From contig JAAYXN010000492.1 of assembly GCA_012515885.1 (NCBI GenBank), positions 1 through 8,780 of the forward strand: a stretch of 8,780 bases of DNA. Direction: 5' to 3'. The notes under the pieces are model-generated. The model was not told the DNA's origin and made no database searches. It was given only the letters and a program-made list of their open reading frames with translations. Each line of letters opens with the position of its first letter. Position 1 is the stretch's first letter. This DNA is from Rhodococcus sp. (in: high G+C Gram-positive bacteria). GTDB lineage: Bacteria; Actinomycetota; Actinomycetes; Mycobacteriales; Mycobacteriaceae. The translations under genes and the position numbers were made by a program. Positions 1-5,314 of this stretch are shown here, piece by piece.

Positions 1-716
1 ATCTGATCGAGGTTGACGTGCGGGGGCCGGGAGGCGACGAAGCCGATGATCTCCGCGATGTCTGAGGCGATCAACGGTTCCATGCCTTCATAGACCTTGT
101 CAGCGAGTTCCTGATCGCCGTCAAAACGCACCAGCGAGAACTCGGTCTCCACGGCGCCCGGCGCAATCTCGGTGAGCCGTACGGGTTTACCGAGCAGTTC
201 GCCGCGCAGGGTGCGGTGCAGCACCGCCTGCGCGTGTTTGGCTGAGGTGTAGCCGGAACCATTGTCGTAGGCGTAGAGGGCCGCGATGGATGTCACCGTC
301 ACGATCAGTCCGTCACCGGATTCGATCAGTTTCGGTAGCAGCCCCTTCGTCACCCGCAAGGTGCCCAGGACGTTGGTTTCCCACATCCACCGCCAATCGT
401 CAAGGTCGGCGTCGAGAACAGTGGCCAGACCTTTCGCGCCGCCCGCATTGTTGACGAGGATGTCGACGCGCGGCAGCACCGCAGCGAGGGCCGCCACCGA
501 ATCTTCATCGGTGACGTCCAACTCGACTGCGGTGCCGCCGATCTCATCTGCCAACTTCTCCAACCGGTCAATACGTCGGGCCCCCACAATGACGTGGTAC
601 CCCTGCGCAGCGAGGGTGCGGGCCGTGGCCTCACCGATCCCCGAACTTGCTCCGGTGACGACGGCGATACGGGTATCGGGGGTCAGGGAAGATGCAGTGT
701 GCGATGAGGTGCTCAT
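1..716 (-). CDS. SDR-family oxidoreductase, YdfG-like (3' end cut by window edge)
   Basis: This is a classical short-chain dehydrogenase/reductase with 238 residues visible; the last few lie beyond the left edge. Seen: the Rossmann glycine motif TGASSGIG (21-28), two arginines after beta-2 (R47, R48) that suggest NADP(H) preference, NNAG (89-92), and the catalytic set S143, Y156, K160 (YTSAK). The tail, PGAVETEF then VRFDGD and RPPHVNLDQ, resembles E. coli YdfG, an NADP-dependent 3-hydroxy-acid/serine dehydrogenase, so reduction or oxidation of a small hydroxy acid or aldehyde in the cytoplasm is likely. The substrate cannot be read from the sequence. The ATG at 716-714 lies 17 nt after the dioxygenase stop, implying co-transcription; the preceding Shine-Dalgarno is weak (CAGG). 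The gap holds a small inverted repeat, AGCCT at 717-721 with AGGCT at 730-734. From memory, a similar gene (Rv0484c) sits divergent to a ROK-like gene in M. tuberculosis. Confidence 0.9.
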   Translation of the reverse strand, partial: MSTSSHTASSLTPDTRIAVVTGASSGIGEATARTLAAQGYHVIVGARRIDRLEKLADEIGGTAVELDVTDEDSVAALAAVLPRVDILVNNAGGAKGLATVLDADLDDWRWMWETNVLGTLRVTKGLLPKLIESGDGLIVTVTSIAALYAYDNGSGYTSAKHAQAVLHRTLRGELLGKPVRLTEIAPGAVETEFSLVRFDGDQELADKVYEGMEPLIASDIAEIIGFVASRPPHVNLDQ

Positions 717-733
717 AGCCTGAGATCGTAGGC

Positions 734-1696
734 TCAGCGCTCAGACGCCCGGACAGGTTCATCGATCACCGAGTAGTCACTGGCATCGCCCGCGATAGAT
801 CGGCTCTTCTCGCCGTGAACACTGACCGGAATATCGCCGGCCAGGGTGATGCGGTGCAGGCGACGATGCTGGTCGTCATAGTCGGCGACGGCGTAATGCT
901 GGGTGGCGCGGTTGTCCCAGATTGCGACGTCACCGGGCTGCCAGCTCCAGCGCGTTGTGTACTCCAGGGAAATCGCGTGATGCTGGAGCACCTGGAACAG
1001 TGCCTGTGATTGCGCGCTGGTCAGACCCACGAAGCTCTTCACGAAATGTCCCAGCAGCAGGGTCCGCTCACCGGTCTCTGGGTGCACCCGAACCACCGGA
1101 TGCTGCGTCTCGAAGTAGGTCGACTGGAATTCGGCCCGATACTCTGCCGTCTTTTCGTTGCTGATCCGCTCGACGCTGGTTGCTGCGTAGTCGTAGACGT
1201 TGGTGTGGGTCGCCCACAGGTTGTCGGCGAGGATCTTGAGCGGTTCCGGGAGCGCGTTGTAGGCCGCGACACCTGACGCCCACGTCGTGGTTCCGCCGTA
1301 GTCGGGCAGGTCAATGGCACGCAGGATCGACGCCTTGGGGATGCGGTCGACGAAGGTGACGTCGGTGTGCCAACTGTTGGCTTTGCCGTAGTCGGAGTCG
1401 ATCGGCAAAATTTGGGTGCCGCGGGAGGTCACGGTCGGGTGGGCGGTGGTGGGGCTGCCAAGGAGCTGCGCAAAGGCGTACTGCTCGTCGTCGGTCAGGT
1501 GATCCTGGCCACGAAAGAAGATCACCTTGTGGGTGCGCAGCGCTTCCTGGATCGTCTCGACGGTGTGCGCATCCAGAGCGCCGGAAAGCTGCACCCCATC
1601 GATGCGTGCCCCAATATGGGCGCCAAGTTTGACAACCGTCGGAACATCTTGTGCTGCAACAGAATCAGTGATCGGAGTAGCGAGTGTCGCGGTCAT
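734..1696 (-). CDS. Fe(II)/2-oxoglutarate-dependent TauD-type dioxygenase, alkylsulfatase-like (Rv3406 type)
   Basis: This 320-residue TauD/TfdA-family enzyme couples 2-oxoglutarate decarboxylation to hydroxylation of the carbon next to a sulfate or sulfonate group, releasing inorganic sulfur and an aldehyde in the cytoplasm. Seen: the iron facial triad H110 and D112 (WHTDVTF) with H267 (WDNRATQH), and the 2-oxoglutarate/substrate arginines R278 and R282 in DYDDQHRRLHR, spaced as in E. coli TauD. The HPETGERTLL and FVKSFVGL stretches and the C-terminal pattern match M. tuberculosis Rv3406, a type II alkylsulfatase, better than E. coli TauD. The taurine-contacting tyrosine after TauD's HPVY is absent (HPTV here), which argues against strict taurine specificity. 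The ATG has a Shine-Dalgarno GAAAGG (1704-1709) 7 nt upstream. It is first gene of a unit with the dehydrogenase and divergent from the ROK regulator. I found no clear promoter for it. Confidence 0.93.
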   Translation of the reverse strand: MTATLATPITDSVAAQDVPTVVKLGAHIGARIDGVQLSGALDAHTVETIQEALRTHKVIFFRGQDHLTDDEQYAFAQLLGSPTTAHPTVTSRGTQILPIDSDYGKANSWHTDVTFVDRIPKASILRAIDLPDYGGTTTWASGVAAYNALPEPLKILADNLWATHTNVYDYAATSVERISNEKTAEYRAEFQSTYFETQHPVVRVHPETGERTLLLGHFVKSFVGLTSAQSQALFQVLQHHAISLEYTTRWSWQPGDVAIWDNRATQHYAVADYDDQHRRLHRITLAGDIPVSVHGEKSRSIAGDASDYSVIDEPVRASER

Positions 1697-1825
1697 GATT
1701 GGACCTTTCTCAGGAGGTGGGCTGAGGTGAATGCCAGTACCAAATCACGGCGCGCAATGCGCGGGGCAGGCTTGCGCTCAGCGCGATTGTGGCCCTTGCG
1801 CGGCGACGCACGCGGTGGCATTTAA

Positions 1826-1854
1826 TTGGCGAAGCCGACGATTGCTGCTACTTT
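1826..1854 (+). promoter_or_regulatory. Candidate promoter for a leaderless short ORF
   Basis: TTGGCG (1826-1831) and TACTTT (1849-1854) are 17 nt apart. The second fits the actinobacterial TANNNT -10 consensus. Seven nt after it comes the ATG at 1862, so transcription would begin at or next to the A of that start codon, the arrangement typical of leaderless mycobacterial genes. The -35 match is partial (4 of 6 to TTGACA). Found by eye only; a transcription-start map would decide. Confidence 0.45.
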
Positions 1855-1861
1855 TAGCGCC

Positions 1862-1969
1862 ATGTCTTCCCAGCCGACTACCCTGCGCGTCACATACGTG
1901 ACTGCCGCGTTGGGTTCTCGGCTGCCCTTGGCGCGCGAACTGTGTTGTTCGTGTCGCGCTTGCAGCTGA
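1862..1969 (+). CDS. Candidate cysteine-rich leader peptide (35 aa) upstream of the ROK regulator
   Basis: A small ORF starts MSSQPTTL and ends RELCCSCRACS. Cysteines occur only at positions 28, 29, 31 and 34, that is four of the last eight residues. It has no Shine-Dalgarno, but its ATG sits 7 nt after a TACTTT -10 box, so leaderless translation is plausible. It ends 135 nt before the regulator's start. Leaderless short ORFs with C-terminal cysteine runs are known in mycobacteria as cysteine-sensing attenuators upstream of sulfur-related genes; membership of that class here is inference from layout and cysteine placement. No homologue was checked. It could be a chance ORF. Confidence 0.38.
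   Translation: MSSQPTTLRVTYVTAALGSRLPLARELCCSCRACS
1889..1902. promoter_or_regulatory. Palindrome GTCAC-N4-GTGAC, possible operator
   Basis: A perfect 5+5 bp inverted repeat with the 4-nt spacer ATAC. It lies about 30 bp inside the putative transcript of the short cysteine-rich ORF and about 190 bp upstream of the dioxygenase start. It could be a regulator binding site, but no other copy occurs in the ROK leader and the binding protein is unknown. A chance palindrome is possible. Confidence 0.25.
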
Positions 1970-2008
1970 CCTGCGCTGCCGTCACTTTCTGAGTCGCATT
2001 CCCCGCAA

Positions 2009-2042
2009 TAGACGGGTGTAGAACGCCCCGTCGTAGACGGGT
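2009..2042 (+). repeat. Three interleaved arms GACGGG / CCCCGTC / GACGGG before the ROK gene
   Basis: TAGACGGGT occurs directly repeated at 2009-2017 and 2034-2042. Between them CCCGTC (2027-2032) is complementary to the GACGGG of both copies, so the middle arm can pair with the left copy (10-nt loop) or, as CCGTC-GTA-GACGG (2028-2040), with the right copy, but not with both. As DNA this could be an operator cluster, perhaps for autoregulation by the ROK protein. As RNA it gives two mutually exclusive hairpins 60-95 nt ahead of the start codon. TATTCA at 2042-2047 is a weak -10 candidate overlapping its edge. Confidence 0.5.
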
Positions 2043-2104
2043 ATTCAATGCGCGGAAATTTCTTTGACGGTCGGTGCTTCACTCGATCATCAAGGAAGAC
2101 ACTC

Positions 2105-3400
2105 ATGTCTGTACCCACTCTTTCACCTGCGTCTTTGCCCGTCTCGTCGCGTCCGTCCACCCGTGTGCACAGCACCTCGACGCGCAGCACTGGTTCCCGT
2201 CCACGTTCGGTCATCGTTGCCCCTGAACTGGGTATCAGCGATAGCCCAGCGGCTGCGGTGTACCGGGTTGCCCGTGCTCGCGGACCAGTGGCGCGCGACG
2301 ATGCGGCCAAGGCAACCGGCCTGAGTATCGCCACCGTCAACCGGCAGGTGTCGGCGCTACTGGATCTGGGTGTGCTGCGGGAACGCGCTGACCTCGCTCC
2401 TTCCGGTGCGGTGGGTCGTCCACGAGTGCCATTCGAGGTCAACCACGATCCGTACCTGACCGTCGGCATTCATATCGGCGCCGTGGTCACCAGCATCATC
2501 GCCAGCGACATTCGTGGACGCGTCCTCGGCGCCGTCGAAATCCCCACCCCACAATCTCCAGCCCCGGACGCCCTGGCTGCTATCGCTCGCAGCGCACGTG
2601 CCTTTGCGTCCCGGTGGCATCGTCGTCGCCCCCTGTGGGCGGGCGTTGCTGTTGGTGGACGTGTTGATGCCCGAACCGGCGCCGTCGACCATGCCCGTTT
2701 GGGCTGGTCCGCAGCGCCTGTGGGGTCGGTCATTGCCGCCGGTTTGGGGCTGCCGGTGTCGGTGGCGCCGCACGTTGAGGCGATGGCTGCCTCTGAACTG
2801 CTGCTTACGCCGGACACGATTGATCGGGCGGCCCCCACCGATACCGGTCTGTACTTCTACGCACGGGAAACCGCGGGCGTGGCCATCAGCATCGGCGGTC
2901 GCGTACACACACCTGCGAACGGCCCCGGTTCCATCGCGCACTTACCGACCGGGTCGTCGGCGCGCTGCTCATGCGGAGCGGTCGGCTGCTTGGAGGCCAC
3001 AGTCAGCGATCGCGCGATCCTGACTGCTGCCGCAAAGGCAGGTATCGCCAGCACGGATGCGTCCGGTGCACTGTCGATGGCAACGGTCGTGAAGGCCGCG
3101 ACCGACGGTTCGGTGGTGGCACGTGACCTGTTGGTGCAGCGCGCCGAAGTTTTGGGCCGCACCGTCGCGATTCTGCGTGACCTGTTCAACCCGGATCGCG
3201 TGATCCTCGGCGGCCAGGCGTTTACTGCCTATGAGGCCGGGATCCCGCACGTGGCAGCAGCATTTGCGCGCGCTTCGACGGCTGGGCGCCAGGATATCCG
3301 CGTAACCGGGTTCGGCAATCGAGTGCAGGAGTATGCGTCCACCGTGGTGTCGCTGAGCCGACTCTTTGCCGATCCTCTCGCAACGATGCGGCGCGTATAG
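2105..3400 (+). CDS. ROK-family transcriptional regulator (no recognisable kinase site)
   Basis: A 431-residue NagC/XylR-type protein and probable cytoplasmic DNA-binding regulator. Residues 1-46 are a Ser/Thr/Arg-rich tail; about 49-93 form a winged helix-turn-helix (AARARGPVA-like opening, then ATGLSIATVNRQVSALLDLG); about 116-425 form the ROK sugar-kinase fold. The zinc motif is intact: H279, C288, C290, C295 in CSCGAVGCLE. Kinase elements are degenerate: the DxGxT nucleotide loop reads HIGAVVTS (123-130), the END(A/V)N catalytic stretch reads APHVEAMA (221-228), and the glutamate of GExGH is serine (S276). So it should not phosphorylate sugars, and its ligand may not be a sugar. The ATG at 2105 is preferred over an in-frame ATG at 2048 because AAGGAAG lies 6 nt upstream of it. 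From memory it resembles M. tuberculosis Rv0485 (about 438 aa, regulator of pe13/ppe18), also divergent from an SDR gene. Target genes here are unknown; the divergent dioxygenase unit and itself are the obvious candidates. Confidence 0.9.
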   Translation: MSVPTLSPASLPVSSRPSTRVHSTSTRSTGSRPRSVIVAPELGISDSPAAAVYRVARARGPVARDDAAKATGLSIATVNRQVSALLDLGVLRERADLAPSGAVGRPRVPFEVNHDPYLTVGIHIGAVVTSIIASDIRGRVLGAVEIPTPQSPAPDALAAIARSARAFASRWHRRRPLWAGVAVGGRVDARTGAVDHARLGWSAAPVGSVIAAGLGLPVSVAPHVEAMAASELLLTPDTIDRAAPTDTGLYFYARETAGVAISIGGRVHTPANGPGSIAHLPTGSSARCSCGAVGCLEATVSDRAILTAAAKAGIASTDASGALSMATVVKAATDGSVVARDLLVQRAEVLGRTVAILRDLFNPDRVILGGQAFTAYEAGIPHVAAAFARASTAGRQDIRVTGFGNRVQEYASTVVSLSRLFADPLATMRRV

Positions 3401-3419
3401 GGCAAGCCGCACTTCCGCT

Positions 3420-3490
3420 ACGTCGCACCCTTTTTGGCGCCGTCCCCCCCTGTTCTAACGGGTGGGAGGACACAAAAAAGGGTGCGACGT
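3420..3490. terminator. 16-bp perfect inverted repeat between convergent genes
   Basis: ACGTCGCACCCTTTTT (3420-3435) is perfectly complementary to the arm at 3475-3490 (AAAAAGGGTGCGACGT). The 39-nt interior folds further, GTCCCCCC (3442-3449) with GGGAGGAC (3464-3471) and one mismatch. It lies between the stops of the ROK gene (3400) and the TetR gene (3504), so a bidirectional termination role is likely. The layout is unusual: the T run is on the inner side of the stem, so neither strand has the GC stem followed by a U tract of a standard intrinsic terminator. Confidence 0.55.
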
Positions 3491-3503
3491 GCGGGTTGAG
3501 CGA

Positions 3504-4172
3504 TCACTCGACGGTGATGGGTTCTTCCACCAAGGTGATGCGCCAGCGCTGATCAGGCATCCGAACCCGGGTGCGGCGCACCAAATAGCGGCGCAAATAC
3601 TCCTCAGAATCCGACGACAAATCGAGGCCACCAATCAACCGGTTAAGCCGCGTCTCAATCACCGCACTCGGCGACTTCCCACGCTCCTCCGACGTCGGGG
3701 CATCCAACAGGGCACCCACAAAACGGTCAGCGAGATACTCAACATCCGCTGACTGGCGCACCTCGCCCGCGGCGATACTCGTCCGCAAAACACGAACAGC
3801 GTAGCCACGCAGCTCATTTCCGATACCCGGCACGGCATCGCGGTCACTGATCCGCGGAATCTGAACCAGCAGTGGACGTTCGTTGCGGCGCCCACACGCA
3901 GCAGCGATCCACACATCCACCAAAGCCTCCAACGCCGAACTACGCCACGCATCACGGCGGCGAATAAGCGTCACCACTTCTTCACGGCTCGCAGTCACCA
4001 CGCCCTGAAGGAGAAGTTCCTTCGACGCAAAGTGGTAGTAGACAGCGCCTTTGGACACCCGAGCCTTCTCCGCCACCGCTTCAACCGTGGTGCGTCGGTA
4101 ACCGAGTTCGTCAATGAGCGCGAGTGCCCCATCCGTGATCGCCCGGCGGGTCGCCTTTGAACGCGCCTGCAT
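3504..4172 (-). CDS. TetR/AcrR-family transcriptional regulator
   Basis: A 222-residue one-component repressor-type protein. Residues about 8-53 form the TetR_N helix-turn-helix, with the characteristic run TTVEAVAEKARVSKGAVYYHF and the following KELLLQGVV. The remaining ~165 residues are the ligand-binding/dimerisation domain, which gives no recognisable ligand signature. The ATG at 4172-4170 is supported by a strong Shine-Dalgarno GAGGAGG (4177-4183) 4 nt upstream. It is convergent with the ROK gene. No gene is divergent from it nearby, so its target cannot be guessed from position beyond probable autoregulation through the inverted repeat about 18 bp upstream. Stand-alone TetR regulators often control drug efflux or lipid metabolism, but nothing here shows that. 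Confidence 0.93.
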   Translation of the reverse strand: MQARSKATRRAITDGALALIDELGYRRTTVEAVAEKARVSKGAVYYHFASKELLLQGVVTASREEVVTLIRRRDAWRSSALEALVDVWIAAACGRRNERPLLVQIPRISDRDAVPGIGNELRGYAVRVLRTSIAAGEVRQSADVEYLADRFVGALLDAPTSEERGKSPSAVIETRLNRLIGGLDLSSDSEEYLRRYLVRRTRVRMPDQRWRITLVEEPITVE

Positions 4173-4189
4173 CTATCCTCCTCGGTGCC

Positions 4190-4205
4190 AGGTGCGTGTC
4201 CACCT
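4190..4205. promoter_or_regulatory. Inverted repeat upstream of the TetR gene, possible operator
   Basis: AGGTG (4190-4194) and CACCT (4201-4205) form a perfect 5-bp inverted repeat with a 6-nt spacer, 18-33 bp upstream of the TetR start and just upstream of its Shine-Dalgarno. Position and 16-bp size fit an autoregulatory TetR operator. The short arms mean it could be chance. Confidence 0.35.
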
Positions 4206-4530
4206 AGGCCATTGTTTGCCAACTAGTAGCCACCAGGCAGACGCAGCGGGCATGAATTTCATTTGGCATGAAAACGACTCCCGAGCGCCAACCTCACCGG
4301 GAGGCAAATTCTCCCTGGCCATAGTGGCGGCATCCCCTAGATCGTCGGATTCACACTCAGTGTTACAGGTAGATTCTGAACCCGAATACGGCCCTGAGCA
4401 CCATCGGAGCACCGCATTTTGTGACACTTTTCAAGTAGCTAGAAGGACGCTACCGATAGCTCACGAAACGCGGACGCAGGAGAAATACACACTGGACGCC
4501 GCTGTAACCCCAGCTAGCGCGTCGCAATCA

Positions 4531-4567
4531 GTGCACACACAATCACGGCACACACGCGATCACGGCA
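4531..4567. repeat. Imperfect tandem repeat, ~17-bp unit
   Basis: GTGCACACACAATCAC (4531-4546) is followed by GGCACACACGCGATCAC (4547-4563) and a partial third unit starting GGCA. ATCACGGCA is exactly repeated at 4542-4550 and 4559-4567, a 17-bp period. It lies downstream of the AbiEi-like gene. The function is unknown; it is too short and irregular to be a CRISPR. Confidence 0.5.
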
Positions 4568-4581
4568 ACCGTGGGCGAGAA

Positions 4582-5199
4582 TTACTGGCACGACATGAGT
4601 GCATGCTCAAGACGCTGGGCGACCTGAGCCGGCTTGCTCGCGCACTCCTCATAGAGCCGCTCCGGATCCAGGCGGCCGATTGCCACGCCGTCAGAAACCA
4701 CTTCGTCTAAGAGTTCCTGAGCGATGCCGCCAGCGGCGAGATCCAATGCCGTCCGCGTTGGGGTGGTGATCCGCAATGCGCCGATCCGTTCACAATCCTG
4801 CGCACCGATCGACCGACGATGCAGCGCCAACGCCCTGGTAGGTGCGGGTGGCGACAGCACCGTCGACATGTGAATAAAGCGCGGGTAGAGATTGCCTAAG
4901 CCGTGGAGGTCAGCCGCACTCTGATGCGAGACGGCGCCCGCGGTGCCAAACCACGTGCACCACTTTGCGAACTCCTCCAGATCCGTCACTGGCGCGCCAG
5001 CGAGCCGGAAGAGGTCGCGTTCGACGCGCTGCCACGAGCCATCGACGATATGGGCGCCGACATCCCCCACGTGATATCCGACGCGCAACGCCTGCGCCGT
5101 CGTGAAGTAGCCAGCCTGGGAAGCGGCGAGCTGCGTGAGCGAGCCCTCAAGCCGTTCCCGGTCCTCGTCTCGGCGCTCCGGTGCCACCCATTCGTCCAT
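4582..5199 (-). CDS. AbiEi-like antitoxin-domain protein (orphan)
   Basis: A 205-residue protein with the layout of actinobacterial AbiEi_4-type antitoxins of type IV toxin-antitoxin systems. Residues about 22-68 form an N-terminal winged-helix with AGYFTTAQALRVGY and the wing GSWQRVERDLFRLAG. A central SHQSAADLHGLG (91-102) follows, then ITTPTRTALDLAAG (145-158). In complete systems AbiEi represses the operon and counters AbiEii, a nucleotidyltransferase toxin. No AbiEii-like gene is on either side here, so it is a solitary copy, possibly an independent DNA-binding protein. The ATG at 5199 is chosen over a GTG at 5205 because TAATCT (minus strand, 5211-5206) sits 6 nt before it, giving a leaderless transcript; neither start has a Shine-Dalgarno. 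The next upstream in-frame codons contain a stop. Family call is from motifs only. Confidence 0.78.
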   Translation of the reverse strand: MDEWVAPERRDEDRERLEGSLTQLAASQAGYFTTAQALRVGYHVGDVGAHIVDGSWQRVERDLFRLAGAPVTDLEEFAKWCTWFGTAGAVSHQSAADLHGLGNLYPRFIHMSTVLSPPAPTRALALHRRSIGAQDCERIGALRITTPTRTALDLAAGGIAQELLDEVVSDGVAIGRLDPERLYEECASKPAQVAQRLEHALMSCQ

Positions 5200-5202
5200 A
5201 TC

Positions 5203-5240
5203 CACAGATTACGTTCGAATGTGTCACAGGTCACAGATTA
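5203..5240. repeat. Short direct repeats in the AbiEi/DUF2993 divergent promoter region
   Basis: CACAGATTA is exactly repeated at 5203-5211 and 5232-5240, and GTCACAG is tandemly repeated at 5223-5229 and 5230-5236. On the minus strand each CACAGATTA reads TAATCTGTG, so there are two copies of the same -10-like hexamer 29 bp apart. These could be binding sites of the AbiEi-like protein (autoregulation) or duplicated promoter elements. Confidence 0.4.
5206..5235 (-). promoter_or_regulatory. Candidate promoter of the AbiEi-like gene (leaderless)
   Basis: Read on the minus strand, TGTGAC (5235-5230) and TAATCT (5211-5206) are separated by 18 nt. TAATCT fits TANNNT and lies 6 nt before the ATG at 5199, placing the predicted transcript 5' end at or beside the start codon. 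The -35 match is weak. Confidence 0.45.
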
Positions 5241-5314
5241 AGGTGATGATTCGGTCACGATTCGGGTGCGCCGTTCACAGGGTTTCCTCACACTCGTCAG
5301 GAACAATCCGAGGC

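Larger units (their letters stand above)
1697..2104. other. Divergent control region between dioxygenase and ROK regulator
   Basis: These 408 bp separate two divergent starts. No conventional gene is apparent. Seen from left to right: the dioxygenase ribosome binding site (minus strand, 1704-1709); a plus-strand promoter-like pair TTGGCG/TACTTT; a short cysteine-rich ORF (1862-1969); a perfect GTCAC-N4-GTGAC palindrome (1889-1902); a hairpin over the short ORF's stop (GCAGC 1962-1966 with GCTGC 1975-1979); repeated GACGGG/CCCCGTC arms (2009-2042); and the regulator's Shine-Dalgarno AAGGAAG (2092-2098). The length and the amount of structure suggest a regulated leader rather than plain spacer; that is inference. 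Confidence 0.6.
4173..4581. other. 409-bp stretch without a convincing gene
   Basis: This lies between the TetR start and the stop of the AbiEi-like gene. It carries the TetR ribosome binding site and candidate operator on the left. Further right are a hairpin-like GGGAG (4299-4303) / CTCCC (4311-4315), a second one GTAGC (4435-4439) / GCTAC (4449-4453), an imperfect tandem repeat (4531-4567), and a tight hairpin CACGG-CAA-CCGTG (4561-4573) just past the AbiEi-like stop that could be a weak terminator for it. It seems less GC-rich than the flanking genes. No tRNA cloverleaf, transposase fragment or nucleotidyltransferase remnant was recognised. Confidence 0.6.

Noticed and set aside
2009..2042. 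McbR-type sulfur regulator site (TAGAC-N6-GTCTA)
   Set aside because: TAGAC is present twice, but both copies face the same way and no GTCTA partner occurs at the required spacing.
2048..2104. In-frame ATG at 2048 as the start of the ROK protein
   Set aside because: No ribosome site precedes it, whereas AAGGAAG lies 6 nt before the ATG at 2105.
1822..2469. Minus-strand open frame of 215 codons antisense to the ROK gene and its leader
   Set aside because: It is mostly a shadow of the ROK coding frame; no ribosome site and no recognisable protein features.
4531..4567. CRISPR-like repeat
   Set aside because: Units are about 17 bp, imperfect and contiguous without spacers; no cas genes are nearby.
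4173..4581. tRNA or other structured RNA gene in the gene-free stretch
   Set aside because: No cloverleaf, T-loop GTTCGAATCC-like sequence or CCA end was found on either strand by eye; only isolated 5-bp hairpins.
4114..4710. Plus-strand open frame of 198 codons across the gene-free interval
   Set aside because: It starts inside the TetR gene and ends inside the AbiEi-like gene on the opposite strand, has no ribosome site or promoter at its start, and its translation shows no domain pattern and looks random in composition.
5135..5314. In-frame upstream starts for the DUF2993 protein
   Set aside because: They would add a segment antisense to the AbiEi-like gene and bury the membrane helix about 70 residues in; the ATG at 5315 places it at the N-terminus as the family expects.
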